From NCBI GenBank assembly GCA_963676435.2, contig CAXXOZ010000006.1, forward strand, positions 248,001-312,000: a stretch of DNA of 64,000 bases, in the 5' to 3' direction. Positions 61,089 to 64,000 of this stretch are shown here, one piece after another. Both the position numbers and the translations under genes were made by a program. Each line of letters opens with the position of its first letter. Positions within the stretch are counted from its first letter, which is position 1. The stretch is from CAXXOZ01 sp963676435 (GTDB lineage Bacteria > Bacillota > Clostridia > Lachnospirales > Lachnospiraceae). A model generated the notes under the pieces. The model had not been told where the DNA came from. It saw only the letters and a program-made list of their open reading frames with translations, and did not search any database.

Positions 61089-62123
61089 ATGATTAAAGGA
61101 TTTCTTAGTATTTTATTAATATTGTTAATATCATTTATATTTGTGTCCTGTACAAAAGAAGAAAAGGGAGAATTTATTTCTGTTTTTTATGAAGACAGTG
61201 GTGAAACTATCTCCTCAGATCTGTTTTTAAATAGTGATGAAGAAGTATGTATATTTATAGACAATCAATTATCGGTGGTTCAAAGAAATATTATTGATAA
61301 TTATGTTGAGTTTATGGGTAAACCCGAAGAAATAACATCAAAAATACAAGATGAAGGCTTTGAAAAAATACTTTGGATGAATTCATTAATAAATTACCAA
61401 CAAACAGGAGACGATTATTTATTTTATATTGTGAAAAATGGTGATGAGTCAGATATTTGTTTACTTTATATTAAGGGAAATGAAAAGATATATAATATAA
61501 ATATTACAGAAATAACAGATAGTAAATACAATACTATGAGCAGTGATATAAGAATAATTCCTTGTTCAGATGGGAATATATGTTTTATAAAATCATATAT
61601 GGATTCAAATCTCGATTTAAAAAGCAGAGTTTATAGAATTAATCCTATATCTCAAGAACTGTTAAATACATATTTTTGTGACTATTTTCCTAAAATATGT
61701 TTTGATAATGAGTTAGTTGGGGTGTCAAACAATTTTGATGAAATAATATTTACAGACACTGTAAATGGAAAAGTCACAAAAAAAATATCTACAAACAACG
61801 TGGATGAGTTTGCAGATATTACAGAATTTGATGGTGCTATTTATATGGTAGACAAAGATGGGATTTTTATTGTAAACAAAAAGTATGAATTAGAGAAAAT
61901 ATTGTCAGCTTCGAAAACAAAATACATTGGTAGTTCATCCGCATATAAAGAAATGCTTGTGGAGGAAGAAAATGAAGAAGTAGCAAATGAACTAACGAAA
62001 GAAAATTATTTAATGTATAGAATTATTGTAAAATCAGAAATGGATTTTATAATAGAAGTTACTATATCTGATACTGCAGGGTATAGCTATGCTAAAGGAT
62101 ATGTCGAATACAAATTAAATTGA
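61089..62123 (+). CDS. hypothetical lipoprotein paired with the subtilase
   Basis: 344 residues from ATG 61089 (GGAAAGGA site). Signal peptide with lipobox FVSC-T at 18-21, so it is membrane anchored outside. The rest is beta-rich with repeated phrases (DGNICFIKSYMDSN, DGAIYMVDKDGIFIV) like a propeller. 20 bp after the subtilase, so in the same transcript. Unknown family; it may hold, activate or protect against the protease, but that is only a guess. Confidence 0.65.
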   Translation: MIKGFLSILLILLISFIFVSCTKEEKGEFISVFYEDSGETISSDLFLNSDEEVCIFIDNQLSVVQRNIIDNYVEFMGKPEEITSKIQDEGFEKILWMNSLINYQQTGDDYLFYIVKNGDESDICLLYIKGNEKIYNINITEITDSKYNTMSSDIRIIPCSDGNICFIKSYMDSNLDLKSRVYRINPISQELLNTYFCDYFPKICFDNELVGVSNNFDEIIFTDTVNGKVTKKISTNNVDEFADITEFDGAIYMVDKDGIFIVNKKYELEKILSASKTKYIGSSSAYKEMLVEEENEEVANELTKENYLMYRIIVKSEMDFIIEVTISDTAGYSYAKGYVEYKLN

Positions 62124-62733
62124 TGATTATATGTTGGAAAATAAAAGAAAAACAACATAAAGTTAAAAAGTAGAAATTTGTGCAACCCATATGCAAAAAA
62201 TATCAGAGTACCCATTGGGCCTCCTATTTATCCGTATTTCCGCATTTGATAAAGTGAGGGGATCTGGGTGTCGCATCGAAGACGAATATCCCTTAAATTC
62301 TTTTTTTATAGAATTTAGGTGATATTCGTTATTTTGGAAACTTACTGAATGCGGTAAAACTAACAAGGCTCCCTGAGGACCTTGAAGAAAGTTTGAAGAG
62401 GCTATTTTTATAGGAACAAACATACAAATTATATTAAATGTTGGAGAAAAGAAAGGAAATATTGGAATATTTGATATGTAATCAATTTTACTGGAGCTAA
62501 AGTTAATATTTGAATAGTAAGGGCTAAAGATAAAATTACTTTGAGTCCAATTTTGAGTCCAAATAAAAAGAGGTATGCTGGAAAGCCCCTTTCTTTCGGT
62601 ATTTTGACCAAGCGAGCGGGGTTCGAACCTCGTAACGCGTAAATTTGATTTAAAATTTATGCAAAATTTATGCAAAATATATCAGAGTACCCGCAAACCT
62701 CCTATTTATCAGTATTTCCGTTTTTGACACAGT
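62124..62733. other. non-coding right part of the island with a decayed att-like copy
   Basis: 62191-62280 is about 75 percent like 62661-62758 by eye: both carry TATCAGAGTACCC, CCTCCTATTTAT, GTATTTCC and then an att core (CTGGGTGTCGCATCG against CCGGGTGTCGCCTCT). Between them lie a long hairpin (62283-62330, ACGAATATC...GATATTCGT), a twofold TTTGAGTCCAA repeat (62540-62562) and a GGGGTTCGAACCTCG stretch (62618-62632). The minus frame across 62163-62675 is not credible as a gene. Likely remains of older integrations. Confidence 0.6.
62655..62676. repeat. TTTATGCA direct repeats near attR
   Basis: AATTTATGCAAAATTTATGCAAAA holds two copies 11 bp apart. A matching pair, GTTTATGCAGGTTTATGCA, is at 56044-56062 next to attL. 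Candidate arm sites of the integrase. Confidence 0.7.
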
Positions 62734-62756
62734 GTTCAAATCCGGGTGTCGCCTCT
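62734..62756 (+). other. attR of the tRNA-Cys element
   Basis: Identical 23-bp copy of the tRNA-Cys 3' end, here not part of a tRNA (no upstream tRNA half). Followed by the chromosome. Confidence 0.92.
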
Positions 62757-62764
62757 AAGAGTAT

Positions 62765-62801
62765 AAACCTTCGAGATCTGGAGAGATTTCGGAGGTTTTT
62801 T
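62765..62801 (+). terminator. displaced original terminator of tRNA-Cys
   Basis: A 15-bp stem (AAACCTTCGAGATCT / AGATTTCGGAGGTTT with two G-U pairs), loop GGAG, then TTTT. It lies 8 bp after attR, as expected for the native tRNA terminator before integration. Confidence 0.88.
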
Positions 62802-62868
62802 GCGTATAAGATTTGCAGTTAAGGAATATATAAAATAAAATAGGTTTACTTAAATACAAATAACTTTT

Positions 62869-63870
62869 TCATTTTAGTTTAGCGGCTTTAACGCATTCAT
62901 AAGCGTTTATTATTCCTTCGGCAGCACACATGTTTTGTAATGAGTCTTCTTTTCTTGCTGTTTCGACAATTATATTTTTAATCTCCTTAGGAGAAAGTGT
63001 ATCGTTGACGGATAGCATTAAAGAGGCTACCCCGCTTACTATTGCCGTTGAAACTGAGGTTCCGTTAACATACGTTGTATCATTCTCTGGCAGTTGAACA
63101 ATTACATTTTCACCAGGTGCTGCAATGTCTACATTCATACCTCTACCACTGCTTTTGTATACCTCACCACAATTATTTATAGCTAAAACAGATAAAATAT
63201 TGTCTAAATCATAGCAAGTAGGATATATAAAGTCTATATCTAAATTAGCGTTTGAATTTCCTGCAGCACAAACAAATAAAACATCAGGGTTTTCTGAAAT
63301 AACTGAATAAAGCTCCTCGCTATATTCGCTAAAGTTCCAGCTACAATTCACTATTTGTGCACCTTTATCGCAAGCATATTTTATTGCGCTTATAGCATCC
63401 TCGATATTACCATTTGTACCACGAAGAAATTTTAGTGGTAAAATTGATGTGTTGTATGAAACGCCATATATATCGTTTAAATCATCATAACCGGTAATAG
63501 TATTTGCTATATATGTTCCGTGATAATCGTAAAAATATTCATCAAATACAGAAGAATCATTATTATAAAAATCGTAATTATATTCGCCTGATTTATAGAT
63601 ATTGTTTTGCAAGCCTGCGCATGAAGTGTCTACGCCAGAGTCAATCACAGCAACTATTACTTCAGAACTACCTTTTGTTATTTCCCAAGCTTCTGTAATG
63701 TTTATATCTATGTTTTCAAGTCCTGAAACATCATTTACCGTCTGTCCGTGATTATACAACGCCCATTGTGAGTCTTTAATGTTATTTTCGCTACCTTCTT
63801 TTTTTATAATAAAGAAAAAAGAAGGTAGTAACACGAGTACTATAATTAATAATATAATAAATTTTTTCAT
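62869..63870 (-). CDS. subtilisin-like serine protease (S8), membrane-anchored or secreted
   Basis: 333 residues, start ATG 63870 behind AAAGGAAAC. N-terminal helix (FIILLIIVLVLLPSFFFII) may be an uncleaved anchor. Catalytic residues: D77 (AVIDSGVD), H117 (DYHGTY), oxyanion N205 (AAGNSNAN) and S272 (VNGTSVSTAIVSG). No extra domain. Not close to the island's protease beyond the S8 fold. It ends 112 bp from attR. It follows 11 bp after the partial gene at the right edge on the same strand, so these two probably form an operon. Confidence 0.93.
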   Translation of the reverse strand: MKKFIILLIIVLVLLPSFFFIIKKEGSENNIKDSQWALYNHGQTVNDVSGLENIDINITEAWEITKGSSEVIVAVIDSGVDTSCAGLQNNIYKSGEYNYDFYNNDSSVFDEYFYDYHGTYIANTITGYDDLNDIYGVSYNTSILPLKFLRGTNGNIEDAISAIKYACDKGAQIVNCSWNFSEYSEELYSVISENPDVLFVCAAGNSNANLDIDFIYPTCYDLDNILSVLAINNCGEVYKSSGRGMNVDIAAPGENVIVQLPENDTTYVNGTSVSTAIVSGVASLMLSVNDTLSPKEIKNIIVETARKEDSLQNMCAAEGIINAYECVKAAKLK

Positions 63871-63881
63871 AAGTTTCCTTT

Positions 63882-64000
63882 TTAATAATATATTACATTT
63901 TGTAATTGAGCTGATTTGTCGTACTTTGTGCCAATTGAAAGAGAAACACTTGGTCCACTTATTGATACTGAAACACCTCCGCCAAAGGTAAATACTTTAT
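63882..64000 (-). CDS. C-terminal end of an unknown gene (partial)
   Basis: The minus-strand frame is open from base 64000 to the stop at 63882-63884, giving 39 residues: a Gly/Ser/Val alternating stretch (FTFGGGVSVSISGPSVSLSI) then GTKYDKSAQLQNVIYY. This looks like the end of a beta-strand, secreted type of protein. The start is off the window. It lies directly upstream of the subtilase; it may be its substrate or a peptide matured by it, which is only a guess. Confidence 0.6.
   Translation of the reverse strand, partial: KVFTFGGGVSVSISGPSVSLSIGTKYDKSAQLQNVIYY

Larger units (their letters stand above)
55961..62756. mobile_element. integrative element in tRNA-Cys (about 6.8 kb)
   Basis: Bounded by 23-bp identical direct repeats of the tRNA 3' end (55961-55983 and 62734-62756). 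It holds a tyrosine integrase beside attL, an IS91-type transposase, a secreted subtilase with extra C-terminal domain, and a lipoprotein. TTTATGCA repeats occur just inside both ends. No conjugation, replication or phage genes are seen, so it is either a cut-down element or one that moves only with help. Confidence 0.9.

Noticed and set aside
62600..62640. tRNA-like T-arm (GGGGTTCGAACCTCG)
   Set aside because: The stem pairs do not match on either strand and no anticodon arm is found; only a remnant, not a tRNA gene.
62163..62675. 170-residue minus-strand frame in the right part of the island
   Set aside because: It runs across att-like repeats and hairpins, has no ribosome site, and its translation is that of integration-site DNA rather than of a protein family.
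55911..62868. Prophage
   Set aside because: Integrase and att sites are present but no repressor, replication, packaging or structural gene is seen.
1..64000. CRISPR arrays or tandem repeats with regular spacers
   Set aside because: No series of three or more spaced direct repeats was found by reading.

Overview
The window is about 64 kb of very AT-rich, low-GC Gram-positive (Clostridia-like) chromosome, probably near the replication origin. The reasons are the gyrB-gyrA pair, the tadA / SRP RNA / dnaX / ybaB / recR order familiar from Firmicutes, a T-box in front of methionyl-tRNA synthetase, split transketolase and two-subunit class I fumarase genes, and a monoderm-type Tad pilus locus. 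Strong AGGAGG-type ribosome sites and TTGACA/TATAAT-type promoters are seen throughout. I cannot name the species.

Layout. 1-7.2 kb: end of gyrB, gyrA, then four genes (fumarase alpha and beta, a DUF885 lipoprotein, a HAD phosphatase) that together carry five single-base +1 frameshifts, while almost all the rest of the window reads cleanly. 7.2-11.1 kb: T-box, metG, tatD, rsmA. 11.1-15.7 kb: small membrane and zinc-ribbon proteins and a prolipoprotein diacylglyceryl transferase. 15.8-28.3 kb: radical-SAM activase, tadA, aldo/keto reductase, SRP RNA, acyltransferase, ABC-F, dnaX-ybaB-recR, a TPR/P-loop protein, then transaldolase and split transketolase. 28.3-34.6 kb: class A PBP, asnS, M29 aminopeptidase, orphan response regulator, EF-hand protein. 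34.7-44.3 kb: a ten-gene Tad/Flp pilus operon from one strong promoter. 44.3-55.8 kb: rhomboid protease, flavodoxin/SCP2 protein, HIT, murG, SAH deaminase plus SAH hydrolase, pgi, a leaderless small gene, sirtuin, coiled-coil membrane protein, DUF5711 and CvpA.

55.9-62.8 kb: a 6.8 kb integrated element sits in the 3' end of a tRNA-Cys gene, bounded by 23-bp direct repeats. It carries a tyrosine integrase, an IS91-type transposase and, as cargo, a secreted subtilase with an unusual C-terminal domain plus a lipoprotein. A second, decayed att-like copy lies inside its right end, so the site has probably been used more than once. Beyond it lie a second subtilase and the end of a gene that leaves the window.

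The observations I rate highest are: (a) a perfect 21-bp inverted repeat that buries the start codon of the TadE-like gene and would keep the frame open if inverted; (b) three genes whose ATG lies exactly 7 nt after a -10 box, implying leaderless mRNAs; (c) the tRNA-Cys island with its subtilase fused to a possible phospholipase-C-like domain; (d) the frameshift cluster, including a CTT-AGG-T site in fumarase alpha; (e) the SAH deaminase / SAH hydrolase pair. No CRISPR array, restriction system or phage structural genes were seen.
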